Source: Acaryochloris sp. IP29b_bin.176
GTDB taxonomy: Bacteria > Cyanobacteriota > Cyanobacteriia > Thermosynechococcales > Thermosynechococcaceae
Direction: 5' to 3'
Length of the DNA stretch: 34,549 nt
NCBI GenBank assembly: GCA_028285315.1
Contig: JANQPU010000362.1
Coordinates: 1-34,549, forward strand
The translations under genes and the position numbers were made by a program. Every line of letters starts with the position of its first letter. Positions within the stretch are counted from its first letter, which is position 1. Below, piece by piece: positions 1 through 7,636 of the stretch. The notes beneath the pieces were generated by a model. It saw only the letters and a program-made list of their open reading frames with translations, was not told the DNA's origin and searched no databases.

Positions 1-81
1 GCCTATTCGTATCACCCGATGAAGCCTGCTCTGGATCTGACGCCTGAGGAGCTAAAGGCCCTCCCTGCCGCGATTGTTTAG
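1..81 (+). CDS. 3' end of a protein-coding gene cut by the window edge
   Basis: Frame 1 is open from the first base to a TAG at 79-81 and gives 26 residues ending in LPAAIV. The segment contains a short D/E-rich helix-like stretch (LTPEELKAL). The bulk of the gene lies outside the window, so no function can be given. No terminator-like hairpin follows it before the convergent gene that ends at 192. It could be a chance open frame, because 26 codons is short. Confidence 0.4.
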   Translation, partial: AYSYHPMKPALDLTPEELKALPAAIV

Positions 82-191
82 CGTCGAACTCACGTTATCT
101 CTGGTCCACCTATAAATGCCATGCACCGGAGTCGCGAAGCCAGGCGTTTTTACATGGACAATCACTCGTCGCGGCTCGGTAATTTCAGACG

Positions 192-854
192 TTAGCTGGA
201 ATCTTCAGAGTTGGGTAGACCAATCCACGCCAGTAGACCTTGTGCATTGTATATACGGAACGCGGCAAATGGCGAACCGTAGGATTGCTTTGAGCGTGCC
301 ATAATACCGCCGAACACATTAGTAAGATCAGGCATGGCAGATAGCCCGAGCCAATCACCGCCCGTCCGCATGCCATTGAGAAAGCAGTAGAGCGTCCAGC
401 CGGAATCATCCCCGAAATACATTGCTGGCCGTTTGGCGAGATCATTCCAAAATGCTTGAGGGTCTTTTGCTGCCGAGTTGCCCGACGATTTCAGAGCATT
501 GCATTGATCCTCACTAACTCCATTTTCGCGGTGCCATGCGAGTGCACTGTCGCGTAATTCGGCAAATCCGTCGGCGAACGAGTGATGTGTTATTGCCAAT
601 GCAGTGGCCCAGCGGATTGCCAGATTTGGATGGCCTGTTGCTGCGATAAACCGTTTGTAGAACGCAGGATCATCAAGGACACCAGAAATCCGCCAATCGG
701 GTAGCGGTGATGCAACGTAGTCGCGCCGGAACAACGCACCAGACAGAAACGTTTGCAAGTAGATGGTTGAAGGCCCTCCGATCCATGAATCAGGAGATTG
801 CATGACCGTATATGCCAAGCAGGATTCGATCTCGCCTTCGTGGTTGACGGTCAT
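192..854 (-). CDS. Hypothetical protein, 220 aa, family not recognised
   Basis: An uninterrupted frame starts at ATG 854-852 and ends at TAA 194-192. The protein is soluble-looking, with no signal peptide or membrane segment, and is rich in Trp and aromatics (SWIGG, DWRIS, WFND-like and DWLGL segments). The C-terminal half, from about residue 125, has an FW-D-L-KRPAMYFGDDSG stretch. This resembles short families in which a RPxMYxG motif opens a small alpha/beta domain, but I cannot name the family. No clear ribosome binding site precedes the ATG; ATG at residue 18 is an alternative start. It stands alone, convergent with the gene fragment at the window start and close to a recombinase remnant, so it may be accessory DNA. 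Confidence 0.6.
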   Translation of the reverse strand: MTVNHEGEIESCLAYTVMQSPDSWIGGPSTIYLQTFLSGALFRRDYVASPLPDWRISGVLDDPAFYKRFIAATGHPNLAIRWATALAITHHSFADGFAELRDSALAWHRENGVSEDQCNALKSSGNSAAKDPQAFWNDLAKRPAMYFGDDSGWTLYCFLNGMRTGGDWLGLSAMPDLTNVFGGIMARSKQSYGSPFAAFRIYNAQGLLAWIGLPNSEDSS

Positions 855-980
855 GCAATTTGATGCTGCGATTGTCAGCTAACTACGGTTTAGACGACAG
901 CCTAACTTATAACTCTCTTATATCAGGATATTTGATATCAGATGTTGTAGAACAACTTACTCAAGGGAATTATATGTCAG

Positions 981-1229
981 ATGTTGTCTAATCCCCCTGA
1001 TTTGGATGGAAAAGTGACACATTTCCGGATAAAACCCCTATTTTCGACCCTATTGCGTAAGCTTCCAGCAACAGTAATGTCCCCTGCTGTTCAGCATCAA
1101 CCTCCACGTCTGTTTGATCAAGTTCGTCAGTTAGCCAGACTCAGACATTTCAGTTGCAGAACTGGAAAGTCATACATCTTCTACATTCGAGCATTTATCC
1201 TATTCCATCAGAAGCGGGTAGTTAGGTGA
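981..1229 (+). pseudogene. Truncated integron-type tyrosine recombinase (N-terminal core-binding part only)
   Basis: From about residue 40 (base 1100) the reading frame carries the signature of the N-terminal SAM-like DNA-binding domain of integron/phage integrases: PPRLFDQVRQ, then LARLRHFSCRTGKSY, then IRAFILFHQKR. In intact family members this is followed by about 250 residues holding the catalytic R-H-R-Y set. Here a TGA at 1227-1229 ends the frame just after the FILFHQKR motif, and the next 60 bases show no recognisable continuation. The first 40 residues before the homologous part do not look like the family. I read this as a decayed remnant with no recombinase activity. It sits in a poorly packed region between an orphan gene and a GH13 gene, which fits an old insertion site. 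Confidence 0.6.
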
Positions 1230-1294
1230 GATTATCTCAGCCCCCTATTCAATTATGGTGATGAACAAATAATTCTGGAATGTACTTCTGAGTT

Positions 1295-2977
1295 TTATGC
1301 TTTCCTCAATACATCTATCTCGAAGGATTGCAAATTCTCAGGGAGTGCCAAGGTTTTTCCAGACTCCCATTGGTTGGAAGCTAAAACAGTCCAACCCTCT
1401 TGAGTGATTGGCTCATCCAACTCTAGAGGTTTTTCATAGGCAAAATTGATCAAGATCAGCACCTGCTCAGAGGCTGTCTCGCGCAGATAGGCCATATGTT
1501 CGTAGGGATAATGAATCAGCGTTCGCCAACTGCCAAACTGGAGTGCTTCACTTTGGGCTCGCACATAGAGCAACTTGCGATAGAAATTCAAAATCGAGTT
1601 CTTATCTTTTAAGGTGGTTTCGACATTAACTTCCTGATAGTTAGCATGAACGGGGAGCCAAGGGGTGACCTTCTTGCCAAAACTAAAGCCAGCATTCGCC
1701 GATGCATCCCATTGCATAGGGGTGCGCGAGCCATCTCGATTCGGGGGGAGTTCTCCCGTGGGGCTAGCCACCACCGCCTGATCACGCTGTAGCTCCGGGG
1801 GAATATCGAGGTTATCTTCCATGCCAATTTCTTGGCCGTAGTACAGCACGGGCGTTCCCCGCACCGTTAACAGCAGGGTGGCTGCGGCCTTAGCAATTTC
1901 CGTGGGATTGGTGCATAAGGCACATTCAATCCAGCGGGACAAATGGCGCGGTAAATCGTGGTTATCCAGAAAATAGGTGGGCCAAGCCCCAGCCGGGGTG
2001 ATGTGCTCCTTCTTTTCGATTTCCCGTTGTAAATAGCCGGGATACCAGGGACTAAAGGGGAATTCAAAGGCAAAAGGGAGATGCAGCTCATCATTGTTGA
2101 CCCCATAGAAACTATTGGAGTCATATAAGCGGCTATCGATAAAGGTTTCACCGATCAGGACCCGGTCTTTGTACTCGTCCATCAGGGCACGAATTTCTCG
2201 GATAATGATATGGTTGTCGGGCAGATCTTTGTCGTAGAGGTGATCCTGGTTATAGTAGGCATTCTTATCGGTTGCCCCAAATTTGACTGGGTTATCCCGA
2301 TAATATTGGTCCTTGCTATAGACGCTAGAGGCATCTAGCCGAAAACCGTCCACCCCCATATCTAGCCAATAGCGCAGCATGTCATAAATGGCAGCTTTGA
2401 CCTCGGGATTGTGCCAGTTTAAGTCAGGCTGGTTTTCGTTAAAAACGTGAAAATAATATTGTTGACGTTCCTCATTAAAGGTCCATCCGGTTCCGCCAAA
2501 ATAAGACAGCCAGTTATTGGGCAACCCATCCTTGTAGCCTGGATCTTGCCAGAGATACCAATCGCTTTTGGGATTGTCCCGACTTGAACTCGATTCAATA
2601 AACCACGAGTGCTGATTTGAGGTGTGATTAAGCACCATATCCATAATCACCCGTATTCCCCGAATATGGCATTGTTCTAAAAGCGCTTGAAACTCAGCTA
2701 AGGTACCAAAGATGGGGCAAATATCTCGATAGTCGCTGATATCGTAGCCGTTATCCACCATGGGCGATTTATTGATGGGGGAGAGCCAGATGGCATCAAT
2801 TCCTAGGTCAGCTGTATTGTCGGGGTCACCATCATTCAAATAATCCAAGCGCTGAATAATGCCTTGTAAATCACCGACCCCATCTCCATTCCCATCGGCA
2901 AAGGTCAAGGGATAGATCTGGTAAATTACACCCTTTTGCCACCACTTTTGAGCTTGGGTGCCCATCGTTGAGGTCAT
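1295..2977 (-). CDS. GH13 alpha-glucosidase (alpha-amylase family)
   Basis: A 560-residue glycoside hydrolase family 13 enzyme of the oligo-1,6-glucosidase/alpha-glucosidase type, acting on short alpha-glucans or disaccharides in the cytoplasm (no signal peptide). The (beta/alpha)8 barrel motifs appear in order: WWQKGVIYQIYPLTFAD at the N-terminus, DMVLNHTS, the QPDLNW motif typical of the exo-acting alpha-glucosidase subfamilies, GFRLDASS with the nucleophile Asp215, LIGET with the acid/base Glu277, and FLDNHDLPRH with Asp341 (numbered from the chosen start). A C-terminal beta domain follows. The longer frame begins at a TTG at 3007, but ATG 2977-2975 has GAAGGA eight bases upstream and fits family N-termini, so I use it. 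Exact specificity (sucrose, maltose, isomaltose or trehalose) cannot be read from sequence alone. Confidence 0.93.
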   Translation of the reverse strand: MTSTMGTQAQKWWQKGVIYQIYPLTFADGNGDGVGDLQGIIQRLDYLNDGDPDNTADLGIDAIWLSPINKSPMVDNGYDISDYRDICPIFGTLAEFQALLEQCHIRGIRVIMDMVLNHTSNQHSWFIESSSSRDNPKSDWYLWQDPGYKDGLPNNWLSYFGGTGWTFNEERQQYYFHVFNENQPDLNWHNPEVKAAIYDMLRYWLDMGVDGFRLDASSVYSKDQYYRDNPVKFGATDKNAYYNQDHLYDKDLPDNHIIIREIRALMDEYKDRVLIGETFIDSRLYDSNSFYGVNNDELHLPFAFEFPFSPWYPGYLQREIEKKEHITPAGAWPTYFLDNHDLPRHLSRWIECALCTNPTEIAKAAATLLLTVRGTPVLYYGQEIGMEDNLDIPPELQRDQAVVASPTGELPPNRDGSRTPMQWDASANAGFSFGKKVTPWLPVHANYQEVNVETTLKDKNSILNFYRKLLYVRAQSEALQFGSWRTLIHYPYEHMAYLRETASEQVLILINFAYEKPLELDEPITQEGWTVLASNQWESGKTLALPENLQSFEIDVLRKA

Positions 2978-3254
2978 CACTGCCGTCCTTCGTGCAAACC
3001 ATATCAACGATCAAACTTACCGCACGGTATTAAGCTGAATCTGAATTCTGGCTAAATATTTAACGAGGGCGGGTATTGGACAAGCCTAATTTTTTAGACA
3101 ACAGGTTGTGAATATCTTGTCGCACCAATCTGAAATGGCTGTCTGTTCCACCAGCAGGATTTTCCGGCAGGCCGCAGTGATATATCTTAAGCATCTGAAG
3201 AGCAAGCCGGACTGGAAATACAAATTTAGGTACACCCACTATCAACAGGACATT

Positions 3255-3680
3255 TCAACGTATTATTTTATGTTGAATTACATCTGGATCAGATTGTGGT
3301 TCATAATCAGCCAGATATCCAACTCCTTTCAGTTGGTGAACAATACTCCACACCAAGTTATCTACATCATCATGATTGAGTCCACTCCGACCCAGATTGG
3401 AGCTAACACGTAAACGGTCATACAGTAAGGCAATGAGGTAATTGGAGTTGCAGGGCAAGTCACGCTTGTGGCAATCACAGCAAAAAAGGCACGCTACCAC
3501 GTCATACCAGTAATGCATGAGGGATAGATCAAGGAGGATATTTATAAATACACGGAACACAGGGTTCCACCCTACCTCTTCCGCTAATACAGCAATCTCC
3601 TCTGAGATCTCATCCTCTGTTGATTCATCTTGAAATTTTGGGTCTGCAAGTATTTTGAGAATCTTCTGTTGAAGCTGCAT
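3255..3680 (-). CDS. Hypothetical Cys-rich protein, about 141 aa
   Basis: The start is ATG 3680-3678; a TTG two codons upstream is possible but less likely. The N-terminal third is acidic and helical (ESTEDEISEEIAVLAEE). The middle carries a hydrophobic stretch, FINILLDLSLMHYWYDVVACLF, leading straight into a cluster of cysteines and histidine (CLFCCDCHKRDLPC) that could bind a metal. The C-terminal part is polar (YEPQSDPDV). I do not recognise the family. The frame stays open after its TGA stop for a further 60 codons (to 3060), which raises the possibility of a shortened gene. It lies between the GH13 gene and the MoxR-type gene and has its own strand-specific upstream gap of 147 bases. Confidence 0.55.
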   Translation of the reverse strand: MQLQQKILKILADPKFQDESTEDEISEEIAVLAEEVGWNPVFRVFINILLDLSLMHYWYDVVACLFCCDCHKRDLPCNSNYLIALLYDRLRVSSNLGRSGLNHDDVDNLVWSIVHQLKGVGYLADYEPQSDPDVIQHKIIR

Positions 3681-3827
3681 GTGCAATAGTCTCTACTTGT
3701 TCACAATAATTTTGGAGGCTGGCTTCAAGTCACCCCACTCTCGCATTAAGTTATTCATGAAATAGAAGAGCCATGGAAGCCAAAATACCTGATAATTGCC
3801 ATTGTCTCTACTCTTTTGCAATAAGCT

Positions 3828-4952
3828 ATGGCTGCTAAGACAAAAAAACAGTCTTCAGGAACCGTTGAACAACAGACTGCCATTCTCCGGCAACATGCTG
3901 AGCAGCAGTTTGCAGCAGAACTCGAAGAGCTTCGCAAAGCCGATACACGTCAACGTCCAGCGAATTGGCAGCTTTCTCCCTGGGCTGTCTCCACCTATTT
4001 ATTAGGTGGCACCTTAGAGAACGGATTTGAAGTCTCCGCAAAATATATTGGCAATCGGCGTTTAATGGAAATCGCTATTGCCACGCTGACCACCGATCGC
4101 GCCCTTTTACTGTACGGGGTTCCGGGTACGGCTAAGTCTTGGGTTTCGGAACATTTAGCGGCTGCGATCGCAGGAGATTCCACCCTCCTTATCCAAGGCA
4201 CCGCAGGCACCAGCGAAGATGCGATTCGGTATGGCTGGAACTATGCCAAGCTCCTAGCAGAAGGGCCATCCCTCGATGCGATCGTTCCCAGTCCACTGAT
4301 GCAGTCCATGCGCCAAGGCAAAATCACTCGAATTGAAGAACTAACCCGTATTCCTGCAGATGTGCAAGACACCTTAATTACCGTCCTGTCCGAGAAGACG
4401 TTACCCATTCCCGAACTTGGAGAAGAGATTCAGGCCACCCAAGGCTTTAATGTGATTGCCACCGCCAACAATCGGGATAAAGGCGTAAATGACCTGTCCA
4501 GCGCCCTGAAGCGTCGCTTTAATACGGTCATTCTGCCGTTACCAGACGATGCCGACTCTGAAGTCAAAATTGTGCAAGAACGGGTCCAAAACCTGAAAAC
4601 CGCCCTCGATCTCCCTGCCGAAGCACCAGCGCTAGCTGAAATTCGGCGTGTTGTTACCATTTTTAGGGAATTACGCAACGGCTTAACAGAAGACGGCAAA
4701 ACCAAACTCAAATCGCCCAGTGGCACCCTGAGCACGGCAGAAGCCATTTCCGTCGTCAATAGTGGCTTATCCCTGGCCGCCCATTTTGGTGATGGCTCAC
4801 TTCAGGCCCATGATCTTGTATCTAGCTTGGTGGGAGCCGTGGTCAAAGATCCCGTGCAAGATCAAGTGGTGTGGAAAGAATATCTTGAAACCGTGGTGAA
4901 AGAGCGGGACAACTGGAGTGACTTATACCGAGCCAGCCGCGACGTTCTTTAG
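3828..4952 (+). CDS. MoxR-type AAA+ ATPase
   Basis: A 374-residue AAA+ ATPase. Residues 1-50 are a charged, helical lead-in. The P-loop GVPGTAKS is at 97-104. A Walker B-like strand ends in ITRIEELTR, followed by a sensor-1 region, FNVIATANNRDKGVNDLSSALKRRF, that also contains the arginine finger typical of MoxR-like proteins. A helical lid domain follows. Such ATPases act as chaperones that remodel or insert metal cofactors, often with a von Willebrand A partner. No vWA gene is adjacent here, so the partner is probably elsewhere. The start ATG 3828 has no strong ribosome binding site. The gene converges with mutM, with only four bases between the two stop codons. Confidence 0.85.
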   Translation: MAAKTKKQSSGTVEQQTAILRQHAEQQFAAELEELRKADTRQRPANWQLSPWAVSTYLLGGTLENGFEVSAKYIGNRRLMEIAIATLTTDRALLLYGVPGTAKSWVSEHLAAAIAGDSTLLIQGTAGTSEDAIRYGWNYAKLLAEGPSLDAIVPSPLMQSMRQGKITRIEELTRIPADVQDTLITVLSEKTLPIPELGEEIQATQGFNVIATANNRDKGVNDLSSALKRRFNTVILPLPDDADSEVKIVQERVQNLKTALDLPAEAPALAEIRRVVTIFRELRNGLTEDGKTKLKSPSGTLSTAEAISVVNSGLSLAAHFGDGSLQAHDLVSSLVGAVVKDPVQDQVVWKEYLETVVKERDNWSDLYRASRDVL

Positions 4953-4956
4953 CGTT

Positions 4957-5811
4957 TTAGCTTTCCGGCTGGCACTGTGGACAAAAATGGGTGGAGCGAC
5001 CGACGAGCTTAATCCGCTCAATGGTTTGACCACAGCTTCGACAGGGCTGACCTTGGCGGCCATACACCCAGGCCATGCCCCCATAATTTCCGTTCACCCC
5101 CTTGAGGTCTCTAAAATCACTGAAGGTGGTTCCGCCTGCGCCAATACTGGTAGATAAGACATCGACAATTGCTGTTCGCAACCGCTGCACCTGCTCAGGT
5201 TGCAATTGGCGACATAAGGTCGTGGGACAAATCCCACTCATAAACAAAGCTTCATCCGCATAGATATTACCGACTCCTGCCACCAGTGCTTGATCGAGCA
5301 ATGCACTTTTAATCGAACGCTTGCGGCCCTGTAACGATTCGCCCAAATATTCGACAGAGAAATCGTCTGAGAACGGTTCGGGGCCAAGTTTTTGTAGACC
5401 CGTGATCACATTTTCAGGATCTTCGGTTGGCGCTACCCACCACATTTGGCCAAACGTCCGCTGATCCACAAATCGGAGTTCACGATTATTCGCAAAAAAT
5501 AGACGTACCCGAGTATGCTTCTGCACTGACTCATTTCGATCGAGCCACAGCAGCTGTCCCGTCATCCGTAGGTGAACGCCTAGCCAACAGGGTTGCTCAT
5601 AATCAGCTAGAGATAGCTGCCCTAGCAAATATTTTCCACGTCGCATCCATGCCAAAAATGTTGTGTCTTGCACCCCTTGGACAAAGGCTTGCGGAGTGTG
5701 AGGATGGGCAATCGTCCGGGGATAGAGGACTTCGCCACCCAAAATTTGCATCCCAACAGTCACTTTTTCTAGGCCCAGCCGAACCGTTTCTACTTCAGGT
5801 AGCTCAGGCAT
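4957..5811 (-). CDS. mutM: Formamidopyrimidine-DNA glycosylase MutM (Fpg)
   Basis: A 284-residue base-excision repair glycosylase/AP lyase that removes 8-oxoguanine and formamidopyrimidines. The N-terminus is the invariant MPELPEVETVR, in which Pro2 becomes the catalytic N-terminal proline and Glu3 assists. Lys60 in RRGKYLLG and the helix-two-turn-helix segment with VGNIYADEALF are present. The C-terminal zinc finger has four cysteines (257, 260, 277, 280) plus the conserved Arg272 in the loop. Length and motif order are normal. It lies 41 bases downstream of psaE on the same strand and may be cotranscribed with it. That is plausible because repair of oxidised guanine would follow photosynthetic load, but a separate promoter cannot be excluded. 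Confidence 0.97.
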   Translation of the reverse strand: MPELPEVETVRLGLEKVTVGMQILGGEVLYPRTIAHPHTPQAFVQGVQDTTFLAWMRRGKYLLGQLSLADYEQPCWLGVHLRMTGQLLWLDRNESVQKHTRVRLFFANNRELRFVDQRTFGQMWWVAPTEDPENVITGLQKLGPEPFSDDFSVEYLGESLQGRKRSIKSALLDQALVAGVGNIYADEALFMSGICPTTLCRQLQPEQVQRLRTAIVDVLSTSIGAGGTTFSDFRDLKGVNGNYGGMAWVYGRQGQPCRSCGQTIERIKLVGRSTHFCPQCQPES

Positions 5812-5852
5812 GCGAACGGACTGTTGGGATGGAGGTTAGCCAAAAAAGCAAA

Positions 5853-6131
5853 TTAGCCGTCGCCTTCTGCTTTAGGCGCTGCGGCGGCGGGCTTAGCGGC
5901 GGGCTTCTTACCCCCTTTGGGTGCTTCTACTTCTTCGAGTTCGTGAAGTCCGAAGTTATTGGTATTGACACCAGCAGCCGTACCGCTGATTCCGTTGTAA
6001 TTACAGGTATCAAAACGAACAATCACAGGATACTTAATACCGCTTTGATCAACGGAGGCAACGGTGCCGATTTGACGAAACCAGTAAGACTCCGGGCGGA
6101 GAATTTTAACCTTAGAACCGCGTTGAACCAT
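5853..6131 (-). CDS. psaE: Photosystem I reaction centre subunit IV (PsaE)
   Basis: A 92-residue stromal-side subunit of photosystem I that helps dock ferredoxin and supports cyclic electron flow. The SH3-like barrel core is seen in full: [16 protein letters not shown], then GTVASVD, then [17 protein letters not shown], then [11 protein letters not shown]. After this core (about 68 residues) there is an Ala/Pro/Lys tail of roughly 24 residues, longer than in compact PsaE proteins but known in several cyanobacteria. The start is ATG 6131-6129 with AAGG about 10 bases upstream. The upstream region holds a 14-bp AT palindrome at 6213-6226 and a 14-bp motif at 6160-6173 that recurs upstream of sasA. 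Confidence 0.97.
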   Translation of the reverse strand: MVQRGSKVKILRPESYWFRQIGTVASVDQSGIKYPVIVRFDTCNYNGISGTAAGVNTNNFGLHELEEVEAPKGGKKPAAKPAAAAPKAEGDG

Positions 6132-6159
6132 GAATCTTTTACCTTATTGAAATTGCAAA

Positions 6160-6173
6160 CAAAGCATTGATCT
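6160..6173 (-). promoter_or_regulatory. 14-bp motif upstream of psaE, repeated upstream of sasA
   Basis: On the minus (coding) strand the sequence reads AGATCAATGCTTTG. It lies 29-42 bases upstream of the psaE start. An exact copy in the same orientation lies at 7573-7586, about 120 bases upstream of sasA. Its function is unknown; it could be a shared regulatory site or chance. Confidence 0.3.
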
Positions 6174-6282
6174 CAGCCTACTATGGTCTTGGCGCAGTCC
6201 TATCCTAAAATCTATAAAATTTTATAACTATCGTGAAAATTGATAAATATTCCACGCGGGCGCATCTTTCTGGGGATCCCAA

Positions 6283-7452
6283 CTACCGATAAACCGGCAG
6301 CGTAAAGTGGAAGCAACTGCCATGATGAGGGGCAGAATCCACCCAAATCTCACCGTAATGGTTACCCACAATCCGCTTGCAGAGGGCTAGCCCCATCCCA
6401 TAACCCGCTTGATCTTGATCTCGGTCTAACCGATATTGATTGTCAAAAATGTATTGTTGTTTTTCCAAGGGGATTCCCAAGCCATTGTCGCAAATACTCA
6501 CCTGCACCTTTTGAGTGGTGCGATGCAAGATAGATAATTTAATCTCCCCACCCTCTGGAGTATATTTCATGGCGTTATCTAACAGGTTGAGAATCACCTG
6601 CTGCACCTGATCCACATCGGCATGGACATTGGGGATATCCGGAGGAATATCACTTTCTAAAACCTGAGACTTGGCCTTGAGCACGTTATGGACTCTGAGC
6701 GCAATTTCTTGACAGAGTCCACTTAAGTCCAGTTGCTTAGGATGAGTTTTGAGCGCAAGCTCACTCCCTTGAGAGGCTTCCAACAGATTTGTAATCATCC
6801 GCTCAATAATTTGGGTTTGGGCATGCGCATGTTTCGTCAAACGTTGGATCAGGGCAGGGGAAAGATCTTTAATGATCTCATTGTCTTCATCCCATTGCCC
6901 GTTCAGCGTCTCTAGGGCGATGGTTGCAGCCGTTAATGGATTGCGCAGATCATGAGCTAGCATGGCAATCATCCGATCTTTAAACCTGAGTTGATCTTGT
7001 AACGCCTCATTTTCTTGCCGCAACTGAAACATTTGATCGGAGAGCTGCATGAGTTGAGCAGCATCAGCAAAGGAGGTTGTATCTGTCGCCAAGTCCATCT
7101 GATCGTCAAGCAGGCTAGCAGATAAAGAATGTTGCCAATAGGGCCAGGATTCCTCTAGCTGAGCGACCAAGTTACTGCCTGCCAAAATATGCCGAGGTTC
7201 AGGTCGGATCTTGACTAAAGCGGGGGTGGCCACCAATTTGTAATGTTCTACTAAGTAAGGCTGTTCCGAAACTTCAACGACATGCAGCTCAAAGTCACAA
7301 TCGGGTTTGAGTGTATCGAGATATTGAGATATTTGATGAATCTGCTCTTTAGCTGTTGTGCGTTTGTCAACAAACAACAGCAGTTGTAGTGAAGCATCTG
7401 ACTTAATTACAGATTTCAGATGTTCAGTGGGGGTCTCGGAAGATGATCTCAT
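6283..7452 (-). CDS. sasA: Adaptive-response sensory histidine kinase SasA
   Basis: A 389-residue histidine kinase that reads the KaiC clock state and phosphorylates the response regulator RpaA in cyanobacteria. Residues 15-105 form the KaiB-like thioredoxin-fold sensor (LQLLLFVDKRT, then FELHVVEVSEQPYLVEHYK, then VATPALVKI). A coiled linker at about 130-160 precedes the HisKA box MLAHDLRNPLTA with phospho-acceptor His167. The HATPase domain shows the N box (LLDNAMKYTPEGG), G1 box (CDNGLGIP) and G2 box (GYGMGLALCKRI). The start is ATG 7452-7450. No kaiABC or rpaA gene is in the window, which is usual because these genes are generally unlinked. The gene is on the same strand as psaE, but 151 bases separate them. 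Confidence 0.95.
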   Translation of the reverse strand: MRSSSETPTEHLKSVIKSDASLQLLLFVDKRTTAKEQIHQISQYLDTLKPDCDFELHVVEVSEQPYLVEHYKLVATPALVKIRPEPRHILAGSNLVAQLEESWPYWQHSLSASLLDDQMDLATDTTSFADAAQLMQLSDQMFQLRQENEALQDQLRFKDRMIAMLAHDLRNPLTAATIALETLNGQWDEDNEIIKDLSPALIQRLTKHAHAQTQIIERMITNLLEASQGSELALKTHPKQLDLSGLCQEIALRVHNVLKAKSQVLESDIPPDIPNVHADVDQVQQVILNLLDNAMKYTPEGGEIKLSILHRTTQKVQVSICDNGLGIPLEKQQYIFDNQYRLDRDQDQAGYGMGLALCKRIVGNHYGEIWVDSAPHHGSCFHFTLPVYR

Positions 7453-7572
7453 TCCGGCGATTCAGATCAGAACACAATGGATATGGGAATGGTCGGTATG
7501 TGATGCCAATGCATGACTCACAATAACGGATTTAACTTCATATTAGTTGACAATGTCCCTTGCAGGATCAAG

Positions 7573-7586
7573 CAAAGCATTGATCT
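7573..7586 (-). promoter_or_regulatory. Second copy of the psaE/sasA upstream 14-bp motif
   Basis: An exact copy of AGATCAATGCTTTG on the minus strand, upstream of sasA. The copy near psaE is in the same orientation. It lies in the 184-base gap between the WD40 gene stop and sasA, where the sasA promoter is expected. Confidence 0.3.
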
Positions 7587-7636
7587 TGATACCTGAACTC
7601 ATAAGCACATCTTAAGAGTACCCTTATCCGCTGATT

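Noticed and set aside
80-990. Possible attC-like core sites (a GCCTAAC near 900 and GTTA-type cores) around the orphan gene
   Set aside because: No properly paired inner and outer core sites could be found, so a cassette array is not supported.
3108-3413. 101-codon + strand open frame opposite the Cys-rich unknown gene
   Set aside because: Overlaps the end of the minus-strand gene in antisense, has no recognisable domain and shows an odd composition; treated as a shadow frame.
5427-6170. 247-codon + strand open frame antisense to mutM and psaE
   Set aside because: Completely covered by two well-identified genes on the other strand; its composition is that of an antisense shadow.
6213-6226. 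14-bp AT-only palindrome upstream of psaE
   Set aside because: Palindromes of A and T are common by chance in AT-rich promoter regions; noted in the psaE entry only.
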